From the NCBI GenBank assembly GCA_022510745.1, contig JAFLSY010000006.1, positions 149,591 through 213,590 on the forward strand: DNA of 64,000 nt, given 5' to 3'. Source of the stretch: Lachnospiraceae bacterium (GTDB taxonomy: Bacteria > Bacillota > Clostridia > Lachnospirales > Lachnospiraceae). The position numbers and the translations under genes are program-made. Within the stretch, counting starts at the first letter, position 1. Each line of letters starts with the position of its first letter. Shown here in pieces: positions 42,416 through 51,806 of this stretch. A model generated the notes under the pieces. That model was given only the letters and a program-made list of their open reading frames with translations, was not told where the DNA came from and searched no databases.

Positions 42416-43090
42416 ATGAATATTGAAGAGCAGTTTAATTTGATCGCAAAGGAATATGATGCAAACAGGAGAAAATTTATCTCCTGTTTTGATGATTATT
42501 ATGACAGCACAACGAAATTTGTAGCCGCAAATATCACAATGCCTAAACGGATTCTTGACCTGGGGGCCGGAACAGGGCTTTTGACATATTTTTGGTATCG
42601 CCAATTTCCGGAAACAGAATATATTCTCACAGATATTGCCGAGGAGATGCTTGGCGTTGCAAAAGAACGGTTTGCGGGACTTGATAATATCTCCTATCGG
42701 GTGATGGATTATACCAAGGAACTTCCGAGAGAAGACTTTGACATGATTATTTCCGCATTGTCCATTCATCACCTAGAGAACGAACAAAAACAGGCACTGT
42801 TTACAAGGATTTATGAAACATTACCTGTGAAAGGCGTGTTTGTGAATTACGATCAGTTTTGTTCGGAAACACCCTCTATGAATGATTGGATTAATACATA
42901 TTGGGAAAATCAAATATTGCTAAGTGGTCTTTCAGACAAGGATATTGAATTATGGAAAGAGCGCAGAAAGCTGGATCGGGAGATTTCAGTAGAAAAAGAA
43001 ATTGAAATGCTGCAAAAGAGTGGATTTAAAGTGGCAGAATGTGTATATTCTTGTCAGAAGTTTTCCGTGATCGTAGCGGTTAAAGGATAA
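42416..43090 (+). CDS. Class I SAM-dependent methyltransferase
   Basis: 224 residues. Motif I is RILDLGAGTGLLTYFW, motif II YILTDIAEEMLGVA, and post-motif DMIISALSIHHLEN. This is the small-molecule type class I fold. It is 18 bases behind the nitroreductase gene, so it is part of the same unit. The substrate could be the peptide, a lipid or a metabolite; none is shown by sequence. Confidence 0.88.
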   Translation: MNIEEQFNLIAKEYDANRRKFISCFDDYYDSTTKFVAANITMPKRILDLGAGTGLLTYFWYRQFPETEYILTDIAEEMLGVAKERFAGLDNISYRVMDYTKELPREDFDMIISALSIHHLENEQKQALFTRIYETLPVKGVFVNYDQFCSETPSMNDWINTYWENQILLSGLSDKDIELWKERRKLDREISVEKEIEMLQKSGFKVAECVYSCQKFSVIVAVKG

Positions 43091-43136
43091 GGCCAGGAAG
43101 AACAGAGTTTATGAGTTAAACAGAGGTAAATGAGCG

Positions 43137-43916
43137 ATGAATCAAGCTGAAAGACGCAAATTTCTTATTCAAGAACTTCTTGATGAACAGCCCCGTTACA
43201 GGGGGGCGGAAATACCGCAGGATAAAATGGAACAGAAGAGGCTGTTGCGCTCCTTGTTCAATATTCGCAGACCCAAGCAGATCGGCAATGATTTTCTGAG
43301 CGTACAGGATAAATATCTGCAGGAGGAAACTGCTGCAAAAGGAATTGCCGATCTGACGGATTTATCACCTGTGCAGGAAGGTATTTATTTATGGCGGGGG
43401 GATATTACTGCGCTGCGCTGTGATGCCATCGTCAATGCTGCCAACGCAGGATTGACCGGCTGCTATGCTCCCTGCCATGGCTGTATTGATAACTGCATCC
43501 ATACTTATGCCGGCATACAGCTGCGGCTGGAATGTGCCGAAATTATGCAAAAGCAAGGCCATGAAGAGGAAACGGGAAAAGCAAAGATCACGTCAGCCTA
43601 TAACCTGCCCTGTCAATATGTCATTCATACAGTGGGTCCGATCATCTCCGGTTCACTAACTGATACGGACAAAGAATTGCTTGCATCCTGCTATCGTTCC
43701 TGTTTGGAGCTTGCCGGGCAGAATGGAGTGAAAAGCATAGCGTTCTGTTGTATTTCTACGGGAGAGTTTCATTTTCCGAATGACAAGGCAGCAGAAATTG
43801 CCGTGCAGACCGTGAAAGATTATAAAGAGCAGACAGGCAGTAATATGGAGGTGATTTTCAATGTTTTCAAGGATGTCGATTACGAAATCTACAGAGGATT
43901 ACTTGGCGCAGATTGA
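43137..43916 (+). CDS. Zinc-type macrodomain ADP-ribosyl hydrolase
   Basis: 259 residues. A helical N-terminal extension (1-75) precedes the macrodomain: LRCDAIVNAANAGLTGCY, with the NAAN motif, then APCHGCIDNCIHTYAGIQL, giving Cys109, 113, 116, 120 and His114, 122, and TSAYNLPCQYVIHTVGP. The Cys/His loop is that of Zn-dependent macrodomains linked to class M sirtuins, which remove ADP-ribose from proteins. The SirTM gene begins 56 bases before this stop, so the opposed activities are co-translated. Confidence 0.9.
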   Translation: MNQAERRKFLIQELLDEQPRYRGAEIPQDKMEQKRLLRSLFNIRRPKQIGNDFLSVQDKYLQEETAAKGIADLTDLSPVQEGIYLWRGDITALRCDAIVNAANAGLTGCYAPCHGCIDNCIHTYAGIQLRLECAEIMQKQGHEEETGKAKITSAYNLPCQYVIHTVGPIISGSLTDTDKELLASCYRSCLELAGQNGVKSIAFCCISTGEFHFPNDKAAEIAVQTVKDYKEQTGSNMEVIFNVFKDVDYEIYRGLLGAD

Positions 43917-44733
43917 TAAACTGAAAAGTGCACTGAAATCGGCTGATGCCGTTGTGATCGGGGCGGGTGCAGGACTTTCCACTTCGGCGGGCTTTGTTTA
44001 TTCCGGAGAGCGTTTCAAGAAATATTTTTCAGACTTTGAGGATAAGTACGGTTTCCACGACATGTATGCGGGTGCATTTTGTCGGTACGATACTCTGGAA
44101 GAACATTGGGCATATTGGAGCCGCTTTATCACAGTTAATCGCTATATGGATGCCCCGAAACCTGTTTATGAGAATATTTTCAACCTTGTACAAGACAAGG
44201 ACTATTTTGTGATCACCACGAATGTAGACCATTGCTTTCAAAAAGCGGGATTTGATAAGAAAAGGCTGTTCTATACACAGGGAGATTACGGTCTGTTTCA
44301 ATGCAGTGAACCCTGCTGTCAGGAAACTTTTGATAATGAGGAAATTGTCCGTCAGATGATGGAGAAACAAAAAGACATGAAAGTGCCTTCCGAACTGATA
44401 CCGGTATGCCCTCATTGCGGAAGGCCCATGACAATGAATCTGCGCTCGGACGGCAGGTTTGTGGAAGATGAGGGGTGGCATAAGGCGGCAGAACGCTATG
44501 AGGATTTTCTGCGCACAAGAATGAATTTGAAACTGCTGTTTTTGGAACTGGGTGTGGGTTATAATACGCCCGGCATTATCAAATATCCTTTCTGGCGGTT
44601 GACAGCTAAAAATCCAAAGGCCGTCTATGCGTGTATCAATTATGGGGAAGCTGGCTGCCCGAATGAGATTAAGCAGAGGTCTGTTTGTATTAATAATGAT
44701 ATAGCTAAGGTCTTAGAAGATTTAAAACAGTAA
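43861..44733 (+). CDS. Class M sirtuin (SirTM), protein ADP-ribosyltransferase
   Basis: 290 residues. NAD-binding motif GAGAGLSTSAGF (34-45) and TTNVDHCFQKAGF (119-131). The catalytic His of deacetylase sirtuins is Gln140 (FYTQGDYG), the hallmark of SirTM ADP-ribosyltransferases. A zinc ribbon is formed by C148, C152/C153, C183 and C186. GGAGGTGA is 6 bases before ATG 43861. Known SirTMs modify a lipoylated GcvH-like protein; neither GcvH-L nor LplA2 is here, so another target, or one elsewhere, is needed. Confidence 0.92.
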   Translation: MFSRMSITKSTEDYLAQIDKLKSALKSADAVVIGAGAGLSTSAGFVYSGERFKKYFSDFEDKYGFHDMYAGAFCRYDTLEEHWAYWSRFITVNRYMDAPKPVYENIFNLVQDKDYFVITTNVDHCFQKAGFDKKRLFYTQGDYGLFQCSEPCCQETFDNEEIVRQMMEKQKDMKVPSELIPVCPHCGRPMTMNLRSDGRFVEDEGWHKAAERYEDFLRTRMNLKLLFLELGVGYNTPGIIKYPFWRLTAKNPKAVYACINYGEAGCPNEIKQRSVCINNDIAKVLEDLKQ

Positions 44734-44750
44734 AACAATAGCTTTGATTT

Positions 44751-44873
44751 GTGTTCGGAAATCAGGATAGACAAGCTGAATGGAAAGAATTGACAGCAGA
44801 AAACGCAGGATTTATAATTAGCATAGCGAAAAAAGGCATTGTAGAAAGAGTCTATGATGCTATTTTTATGTAA
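44751..44873 (+). pseudogene. Unidentified 40-residue gene remnant
   Basis: From GTG 44751 the frame reads FGNQDRQAEWKELTAENAGF, IISIAKKGIVERVYDAIFM and stops at 44873. Composition and codon use are those of a real protein, but there is no ribosome site and it is too short for a domain. It is probably the 3' remnant of a gene lost after the SirTM gene. Family unknown. Confidence 0.35.
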
Positions 44874-44895
44874 GCAGCAGGAGAGTAAGTTACAA

Positions 44896-46566
44896 ATGAA
44901 AGTATCATTATCGGTGTTCAGAAAAAGAATCATGTGGTGTTGTATGGTCATTGTGGGGGTATTGGCAGTGATCGTTCTACAGATGCTTTGGGCGCGGAGA
45001 GGATATCGGGCAGACTACGGTCTGCGGAGTTACACGAATATCGAGGATAGTTTTACCTATGAGGATGGCAGCCCGGCAGATTTCTCTTCCCCGAAGCACG
45101 ATGCAGGCGAATCCACTGTCTGCTATCTGATTCCGGAAATGGAAGGGACTACTACTTTATTTTACCGCACTCACAATTCATACACAAAGATTTTTCTGGA
45201 GGACGAGCTGATTTACGAGACGGACAATACATATCCGGATATGTCTCCCGGAAGCCGTTGGAATCTTGTGACGCTGCAGCCCGAACATGCGGGGCTTACA
45301 CTGCGGATGCAGATGACGGCTGCGTATAGCGGGGATGCTCCCGATATTGACAATGTATTCTGGGGGGACGGTGCCGCTATTGTTCTGTCGATCATGCAGC
45401 AAAAGCTGTGGGGAGCCCTAAGCTGTATCGCCATCTGCCTTATCGGATTTATTATGATCATTCTGGATATCGCTCTGAATTGTAGGAGGAAGAGAAAGAA
45501 TTACGGAATCAGCTGTCTTGGAGCTTTCTCACTGTGTATCGGCGGATGGAGTCTGATTGAGACTAATGTACTGCAGTTTCTGGTAGGAGATACCCAGATA
45601 TTGAAGCCTATAGATAATCTGTTGTTGATCTTGATGGTGATGCCGCTGCTTTTATTTGCCGACTGGTTATACGGCGTTTTGAAATATAAAGTAGTAAGAA
45701 TATTTTGTATATTACAGATCATATATCTTGTTTCCTGTATCATCCTTCCTCTGGCGGGAGTGACGGATTGGCACCGACTTCTGGTTATGGCCCGGATATT
45801 TATAGGTATCTTTGCAGTGGGATTTATAGCACTGTCGGTATGGAAAAATCGTTTCCTGTTCGTCAGACAGGAAAACCGGTCTGCTGAAGCTGTTCTTCAG
45901 CTGGCGGGCATCGTTGCACTGTGCTTGTCAGCGGTAATAGCACTGCTGCGTTATTTTACAAATGATTCTATGGATAGAGCATTGTTTCTGCGTTTTGGCC
46001 TGCTGATCTTTATTCTCTGTTTTGCTGCCAGCAGCTTGTTTCAGACCTATAAACTGATCGCTCAAGGTATGGAGTATAACACTGTCCAAAAGATTGCATA
46101 CTCTGATGCGCTGACCGGGCTGGGTAATCGGGCGGCTTATCTGGAGAGACTGGAAGAGTGTGTAAAGGAACGCATACAGCGTCTTGGAATCGTGTACTTG
46201 GATGTCAACAATTTAAAAAAGATGAATGATGTACACGGACATGAGCAGGGCGACATTTTGATACGGACGGCAGCCGAGGTGATCCAAGAGAGCTTTGGAG
46301 CATTCGGCAGAGCTTATCGAATCGGTGGCGATGAGTTCTGCGTATTGATCGATACAAATGCCATGGAGGGATATGATCAGGCTGCGGATATATTCAGGAA
46401 GAAGATTGAAACTGTGAACAAGAGTGATAAATACATTTTTAGGTTGCAGATCGCACATGGCTTTATCTGCTGCGAGGCAGATTCCATGGATACGATAGAG
46501 GATGCAATCAAGACTGCGGACGAGAGGATGTATCGCAATAAGGTACAGTTGAAGAAGAATTCATAA
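44896..46566 (+). CDS. Membrane diguanylate cyclase
   Basis: 556 residues from ATG 44896 (AGGAG upstream, 12-base spacing); ATG 44854 is an alternative adding 14 residues. A membrane helix (about 12-35) is followed by an external beta-rich domain to about 180, seven membrane helices (about 180-390) and a GGDEF domain (about 400-550). The active loop RIGGDEF is intact, with no RxxD inhibitory site before it. c-di-GMP synthesis is expected, opposed to the two HD-GYP proteins of the window. Confidence 0.88.
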   Translation: MKVSLSVFRKRIMWCCMVIVGVLAVIVLQMLWARRGYRADYGLRSYTNIEDSFTYEDGSPADFSSPKHDAGESTVCYLIPEMEGTTTLFYRTHNSYTKIFLEDELIYETDNTYPDMSPGSRWNLVTLQPEHAGLTLRMQMTAAYSGDAPDIDNVFWGDGAAIVLSIMQQKLWGALSCIAICLIGFIMIILDIALNCRRKRKNYGISCLGAFSLCIGGWSLIETNVLQFLVGDTQILKPIDNLLLILMVMPLLLFADWLYGVLKYKVVRIFCILQIIYLVSCIILPLAGVTDWHRLLVMARIFIGIFAVGFIALSVWKNRFLFVRQENRSAEAVLQLAGIVALCLSAVIALLRYFTNDSMDRALFLRFGLLIFILCFAASSLFQTYKLIAQGMEYNTVQKIAYSDALTGLGNRAAYLERLEECVKERIQRLGIVYLDVNNLKKMNDVHGHEQGDILIRTAAEVIQESFGAFGRAYRIGGDEFCVLIDTNAMEGYDQAADIFRKKIETVNKSDKYIFRLQIAHGFICCEADSMDTIEDAIKTADERMYRNKVQLKKNS

Positions 46567-46600
46567 AAGAGATTGGCTGACTTTCTGATGTAGCGTTTTA

Positions 46601-46629
46601 TTGATATTTGTGAATAATATATTTATAGA
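46601..46629 (+). promoter_or_regulatory. Promoter of the DUF5131 gene
   Basis: TTGATA (46601-46606), 17 bases, TATAGA (46624-46629). Confidence 0.5.
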
Positions 46630-46642
46630 TTGAGGTAATGCT

Positions 46643-47515
46643 ATGCACGATATATGGAACCCGTGGCATGGCTGTGTAAAATGCAGTGAAGGATGCCAGA
46701 ATTGTTATATGTATTTTCTTGACCGTGCCCGTGACCGTAGTGGTGCCGATATTTATAGAACGAAGTCGGCCTTTTCTTATCCCATTCAGGAGAAAAAAGG
46801 CGGCGGATATAAAATTAGGAGCGGAGAATTGATCCGGGTCTGTATGACTTCGGATTTCTTTTTGGAGGAAGCAGATTCATGGCGTGGCGAGGCGTGGGAA
46901 ATGATGCGCTTAAGACCGGATGTAAAATTTTTTCTGCTTACAAAGCGTCCTCAGCGGGTAGAGAAAAGTCTGCCGGAAGATTGGGGTGACGGATGGGAAA
47001 ATATTTTCTTTAATGTCACCTGTGAAAATCAGAAAAGAGCGGATGAGAGAATCCCCATGCTGCTCGATTTACCGTTCAAGCATAAGGGCATTATGTGTGC
47101 ACCTTTTATCGGTGCGGTCAGCATTGAAAAATATCTTGGTGACGGGCAGATTGAACAGGTTATTTGTGGTGGGGAAAATTATGACGGCTCAAGACCGTGT
47201 GACTTTGAATGGGTAAAAAGCCTGCGGGCAGAATGCGTTTCCCACGATATTACATTCTGTTTTATTGAAACGGGTACGGTTTTCATCAAAGATGGGAAAC
47301 GATATCATATCCCCAAAAAACAGTTGCAGAGTGAGATGGCGCATAAGTCCGGAATGAATTATGTGGGAAAACCGATAGAATGGAAACTTACAGATCGTTT
47401 CGGAATGGAAATTCCAAATGAAATGATGTATATACCGCATTATCGAGAGAACTGTGAACATTGTGGGAGTAAGCTGATCTGCAATGGCTGTTCGGATTGC
47501 GGAAGATGCAAATAG
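46643..47515 (+). CDS. DUF5131 (phage Gp37/Gp68-like) protein
   Basis: 290 residues. N-terminal IWNPWHGCVKCSEGCQNCYM is the Cys motif of this radical-SAM-like family, followed by the barrel segments VCMTSDFFLEEAD, FFLLTKRPQRV and VICGGENYDGSRPCDFEWV. A C-terminal zinc knuckle has CEHCGSKLICNGCSDCGRC. It occurs both in phages and chromosomes; no phage genes adjoin. The biochemical role is unsettled. Confidence 0.88.
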   Translation: MHDIWNPWHGCVKCSEGCQNCYMYFLDRARDRSGADIYRTKSAFSYPIQEKKGGGYKIRSGELIRVCMTSDFFLEEADSWRGEAWEMMRLRPDVKFFLLTKRPQRVEKSLPEDWGDGWENIFFNVTCENQKRADERIPMLLDLPFKHKGIMCAPFIGAVSIEKYLGDGQIEQVICGGENYDGSRPCDFEWVKSLRAECVSHDITFCFIETGTVFIKDGKRYHIPKKQLQSEMAHKSGMNYVGKPIEWKLTDRFGMEIPNEMMYIPHYRENCEHCGSKLICNGCSDCGRCK

Positions 47516-47520
47516 GACAC

Positions 47521-47549
47521 TTGAAAATATACTTTGTTGATGCTAAAAT
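47521..47549 (+). promoter_or_regulatory. Promoter of the chemoreceptor gene
   Basis: TTGAAA (47521-47526), 17 bases, TAAAAT (47544-47549), 30 bases before the ATG. Confidence 0.6.
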
Positions 47550-47578
47550 GACACTAATTGCGAAAGGGATGAAAACAA

Positions 47579-49546
47579 ATGAAAGCATATAACACAATTA
47601 AAGGCCGTATTGCTATATTAATTACACTTTGCACACTGGTAATTATTGTGGCAATGATTGCAAACATTGCAATATCTATTAATAACATTATGATATCAGA
47701 TGAGAAACAGTTATTGCAGGAGGATGCAGAAAGTAATGCGGACACTATAAATCAATGGTTGGATGAGCAGAGCAGCATTGTACATACTCTTGGTATTGGG
47801 CTGCAATATATGAACACCAGTGATACTAACGCCATTATGGATTATCTGGAAGTCAATCTTGCAGAAAATGAAAGTGCATTAATGTATTACTGCTGTTTTG
47901 GATATGATGGCGGAGCATTCCCGGCAGACCACTCGACCTTGGATTTGGACCCGACTGAACGAGGGTGGTGGCAGCTTGCTACATCACAAAATAAGTTGAT
48001 CTTTACGGCACCTTATACGGATTATGCAACAGGTCAAATGATCGTAAGTATTGCGGAACCTATTACGATTGATGGGGAACAGGCGGTGATACTTGCGGAT
48101 ATTACCATTGACACACTGATAGAAATTACGAAGGATATTGAGAGCGGAACGAGTTTAGAGGCGTTTTTACTGGCTGACGACAATAGCGTTATCTCTCATG
48201 ATAATAAGGCATTTCTTCCCAAAGAAGAAGGGAACACCGTTCTTACGGATCAGGTTTCCATTAATTTGGATAAAAAGGGCGTATTTACTTTTAGAGATTA
48301 TGACAATGAAAATAAGTACATAAGCATCGGTAATATAGAAATTACTGGTTGGAAACTCGGTGTATGCCAAAAAACTTCCGTGATTGCTGCCCAAATTGCT
48401 CGGAATTTATTTGTGCCCATTATATTAGGTATTGTGCTTTTGGTTATAACAGTTGTTTTACTTGTAATTTCAACCGGCAGTATGCTGAAGCCGATGGGTG
48501 AAATAAAAACCTTTGTAAAAGAGAAAGTTATCGGCATGGATAAGATTCAGCCACAGAAGACAGAACCGGAGGAAATTAAGTATTTAATCGGTGAACTGGA
48601 GAAGCGGTTTATTGCGACAATCCGCCAGACCAAGCAAGAGTCCGGTACTATTCAAAATAAGATGACGGTTGCAAATGATAAAGTGGTAGAAATATCTGAT
48701 CATATCTCAGAGATCAGTGCTGCCATGGAAGAAACAGGCGCGAATATAGATTCGCAGACTGAGAACATTCGCAATATTGACGAGTCTTGCAATGAGGTCG
48801 AAAAGGTAGTTGACAGGCTTGCCAAAGACGCGCAGACTATGGCAGACCGTGCGGGAGAGATATCGCAAAAAGTTGCGAAATTGGTACCTGAGCTGCTCCA
48901 TGACAAGGAGAATGCGGCGATTGTTACGGAGAAGAATCGTAAACAATTAGTGGAAGCGATTGAAAATGTGCAGGTCATAAACCAGATATCCGATGTGTCT
49001 GTTGCAATTCAGGATATTGCATCGCAGACAAATCTGCTGGCGCTCAATGCCTCGATTGAAGCAGCGAGGGCCGGGGAGGCCGGTAAGGGATTTGCTGTTG
49101 TTGCAGATGAAATTAAAAATTTAAGTGATGTTACCAGCAAAGAAATAGCAAAAGTGAACGATCTGATCGATAAGGTATTGGAAAGTGTAAGACTGCTTGA
49201 AAACGGTGCCAACAGTATCTTGGAATTTATAAACAGCACTGTCATGGAAGATTACGGGAAATTAGAGAATTTGGCGGTGAACTATGAAAAAGATGCGACT
49301 TATTATGCGGAGGTCAGCAGTGACTTGGGTGCCGGTTCGCAGGAATTGTCTGCTTCTATTCAGAATATGAATCTCATAGTGAGTCAGATTCTGTCATCAC
49401 AGGTGGAATTAGATACAGCAATTCAATCTGTTAATGATAACTTACAGGAGATTACAAGCGCAAGCGCAGATGTTTCTCAGGAATCCAAGGATGTCCTTGA
49501 CAGCATCGGTCTGCTTCAGAGTACAATGGAAACTTTTCAGGTATAA
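47579..49546 (+). CDS. Methyl-accepting chemotaxis protein with Cache sensor
   Basis: 655 residues. A membrane helix (about 11-34), an external Cache domain (40-275; [20 protein letters not shown] is the typical ligand-pocket stretch), a second helix (about 278-300) and the signalling hairpin (about 370-650) with the tip [20 protein letters not shown]. The Cache pattern resembles amino-acid-sensing dCache domains, but the ligand is not assignable. Single gene with its own promoter. Confidence 0.93.
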   Translation: MKAYNTIKGRIAILITLCTLVIIVAMIANIAISINNIMISDEKQLLQEDAESNADTINQWLDEQSSIVHTLGIGLQYMNTSDTNAIMDYLEVNLAENESALMYYCCFGYDGGAFPADHSTLDLDPTERGWWQLATSQNKLIFTAPYTDYATGQMIVSIAEPITIDGEQAVILADITIDTLIEITKDIESGTSLEAFLLADDNSVISHDNKAFLPKEEGNTVLTDQVSINLDKKGVFTFRDYDNENKYISIGNIEITGWKLGVCQKTSVIAAQIARNLFVPIILGIVLLVITVVLLVISTGSMLKPMGEIKTFVKEKVIGMDKIQPQKTEPEEIKYLIGELEKRFIATIRQTKQESGTIQNKMTVANDKVVEISDHISEISAAMEETGANIDSQTENIRNIDESCNEVEKVVDRLAKDAQTMADRAGEISQKVAKLVPELLHDKENAAIVTEKNRKQLVEAIENVQVINQISDVSVAIQDIASQTNLLALNASIEAARAGEAGKGFAVVADEIKNLSDVTSKEIAKVNDLIDKVLESVRLLENGANSILEFINSTVMEDYGKLENLAVNYEKDATYYAEVSSDLGAGSQELSASIQNMNLIVSQILSSQVELDTAIQSVNDNLQEITSASADVSQESKDVLDSIGLLQSTMETFQV

Positions 49547-49575
49547 TGCCTTGTTCCGGAGACGGAGGTAAACTT

Positions 49576-50182
49576 ATGGGACTTGGCCCCGGAAGCTTTG
49601 GAGGACCGCTCCAAGCGAATTAAATAAGTCATTGCTTGTGATGACGGTATTCATGGCAATATTTAACGGTATATCGCCGGTCATATCGGGCATACAAATT
49701 ACTCACACGGCTTTACGATCCCACACAGGGAAAGATTCTGCTCGACGGTCACGATATCAAAGAGTACGACACGGAAGAACTCTATGCCACGTTTGGCGTA
49801 ATCTTTCAGGATTTTGGAAAATATGCTTTTACGGTCAATGAGAATATCTCGTTCGGAGAAATCACGAAGCAGATGGATTTAAGTGCCATACAGGAAGCTG
49901 CAAAGGCCAGCGCTGCTGAGGAATTCATCTTGCACCTTCCGGATGCCTATGACACGCCGCTCATGCGTGTGTTTGATGAAAATGGTATTGAGCCGTCTAT
50001 CAAGCGCCACCATAGCGACCCAAATTCTTGTTCTGGGAAATGGCAAATTGATCGAAACAGGAACGCATGCGGAGTTGATGAAAAAAGAAGGTGTTTATTA
50101 CGAACTCTTCTCTGCACAGGCAAACAGGTACATAAGCGAGCAGGATAATAACCTCGATGGGCAGCAGCCTGCAAAGTCTTAA
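49576..50182 (+). pseudogene. Eroded ABC exporter (membrane-ATPase fusion) gene
   Basis: The pieces of one ABC exporter appear in order but in different frames with large gaps. After a good GGAGGT site comes MGLGPGSFGGPLQAN and a stop. Membrane residues LLVMTVFMAIFNGISPVISG follow. Walker A is lost, then RLYDPTQGKILLDGHDIKEY, FGVIFQDFGKYAFTVNENIS and the segment to MRVFDENGIE. The signature and Walker B are gone. The end VLGNGKLIETGTHAELMKKE to AKS stops at 50182. Intact relatives are near 600 residues. At least three deletions; no function remains. Confidence 0.85.
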
Positions 50183-50199
50183 AAAATATCAATAAAAAT

Positions 50200-50924
50200 A
50201 TGAAAAGGAAAACACTTGCCAGAGTATGTTTGTCAGATATTTTGTTATGTACGGTTTTCTCCGGATGTTCTAATGCAAAAGAGGATTGGGAAAATAGAGA
50301 AGAGAGTACGGAGGAATACCAGCAGATACCGATCCGTTATTATTCGGACAGCGGTCCTATTGAAAGAAAGAATATTTATCTTAAGGATCCTTATGATCAG
50401 GATAGTCATCTTCTTTCAAGACTTTATACTTATCAGGATAACAGATTGGATGTGGGAATCAGTATTATATATCCTGTTGTTAGCAGTTACTATTACATTC
50501 ATGATACAGAAATGTCAAATAAAATAAATGAAATCATAGAAGAAGCCTTTTTTATGGCTATGGAGAAGATGTTCTAAATCCGGAATCCGAAATGTATGTT
50601 GAAATCGACAGACAATATATCATTGCAAGAGCGGATGAAAACTACCTTTCCCTGCGTATTTATGAATATAATGATTCCCGTTTAGCCAATCACCCCAATG
50701 CATTTGAAAACGGTATCACGATCAACATACAAACAGGTGAAGTGATGCACATAAAAGATATCATAGGAGATGAATGGACACTGGAAGATTATGATACATA
50801 TTCTGACTTTTATTTAACAGACGATAGTTTCGGGCTGATCACTTCCATTGGCACCGAATACACCTGTATAGAAGCAAGCTTAGAGGAATTGAATAAAATA
50901 CATCCTTTACAGATTCTACAGTAA
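50200..50924 (+). pseudogene. Secreted lipoprotein gene split by a frameshift
   Basis: The first part (125 residues) has a lipoprotein signal with lipobox F20-S21-G22-C23 and reads to a stop at 50577. The second part continues in another frame: DVLNPESEMYVEIDRQYIIA to KIHPLQILQ, stop at 50924. The two join at a run of six T (50548-50553); a seventh T would read EAFFYGYGEDVLNPESE and restore one protein of about 240 residues. The second half resembles the DUF3298/RsiV-like fold. Decay, phase variation or a sequencing error are all possible. Confidence 0.75.
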
Positions 50925-51005
50925 GATACCCTTTATTTGCCCGGCACCCATCATTCCCCATTTGAAAATATGTTTTTATTTTTCTGCAGAATTTTATAAA
51001 AATAT

Positions 51006-51038
51006 TTGCAAAAAATTTTTGCTTGTGATAAATTATCA
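51006..51038 (+). promoter_or_regulatory. Promoter with palindrome for the DUF2798 gene
   Basis: TTGCAA (51006-51011), 17 bases, TAAATT (51029-51034). TGATAA-A-TTATCA (51026-51038) is a perfect 13-base palindrome over the -10. Confidence 0.5.
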
Positions 51039-51065
51039 AAGGTAATTAAATATTGCACATAAACG

Positions 51066-51146
51066 ACACAAGTGGTGCTACGCACGTAAATCTGATTACG
51101 GTAATTATGTATAACAGATCGGCGTAGTGCAGGCTTGTGTTTTTTT
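51066..51146 (+). ncRNA. Nested-stem leader RNA ending in a terminator
   Basis: Three co-axial stems: ACACAAG (51066-51072)/CTTGTGT (51134-51140); GTGCTACGC (51075-51083)/GCGTAGTGC (51122-51130), with two wobble pairs; ATCTG (51090-51094)/CAGAT (51115-51119) with a 20-base loop. Seven T follow the outer stem (51140-51146). It lies 34 bases before a start codon, so it looks like a leader that ends or pauses transcription, possibly ligand- or protein-controlled. It matches no riboswitch class I can recall. Confidence 0.5.
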
Positions 51147-51179
51147 GTGCAAAAAAAGAGGAAAAGAGAGGAAAAATTT

Positions 51180-51758
51180 ATGCCACAAAATCAATTTCAG
51201 CGAATGATATTCGCACTGCTCACTGTGATCATCACGGTGCATGCCTATGTATTTTACAGTCTCTATGTAATCAATGGTGGAACCTTTATGGCGCTCACCG
51301 GTGAGACTGGCGTAATTAAAGCTATCAATGCCATGGGCGGCGTGTCTATGTTTGGACATTCCCTACCCATCTGGGCTATTGTGCTCATCGAGTTCTGCCT
51401 GGCCTATTTACTTGAGAATATTCTTGGCAGCCCTCTGTCTTTCAAACTGGCTTGCAGAGTGTTCAATCCGAAGGAGACTCATCCTGTGCTGTTTGAGACT
51501 GCCATTATCTGTGCCACAGTAGGTATCATGTGTCCTATCATGAGCTTTCTGGCAGCTTTCATGTATTATCCCTATTACAATGGTTTTAACTTTTTTACCC
51601 TGTTGGCAAACTGGATGAAGTTAGTTTGTTTCAATTTCCCATTTGCCTATTTCACTCAATTGTTCTTCATTCAGCCCTTGGTTCGCACCCTTTTCAAGCT
51701 TCTCTTTGTCAGAAGCAAAGGTAGTAAAGAAAGTGCGGAGGCGGTATCTGCTGTATGA
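51180..51758 (+). CDS. DUF2798 membrane protein
   Basis: 192 residues from ATG 51180 (GAGAGGA upstream). Four membrane helices in two pairs; FQRMIFALLTVIITVHAYVF and FETAIICATVGIMCPIMSFL begin the two DUF2798-like units. No known catalytic residues. It is preceded by a structured leader with a terminator-like end, so expression may be controlled by attenuation. Function unknown. Confidence 0.82.
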   Translation: MPQNQFQRMIFALLTVIITVHAYVFYSLYVINGGTFMALTGETGVIKAINAMGGVSMFGHSLPIWAIVLIEFCLAYLLENILGSPLSFKLACRVFNPKETHPVLFETAIICATVGIMCPIMSFLAAFMYYPYYNGFNFFTLLANWMKLVCFNFPFAYFTQLFFIQPLVRTLFKLLFVRSKGSKESAEAVSAV

Positions 51759-51806
51759 ACAGCACTTTATAGTATGATTATGAAATTTACATAAGGAGGT
51801 ATCTCT

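Noticed and set aside
46643..47515. DUF5131 gene as evidence of a prophage
   Set aside because: No integrase, portal, capsid or lysis genes nearby; the family also occurs in chromosomes.
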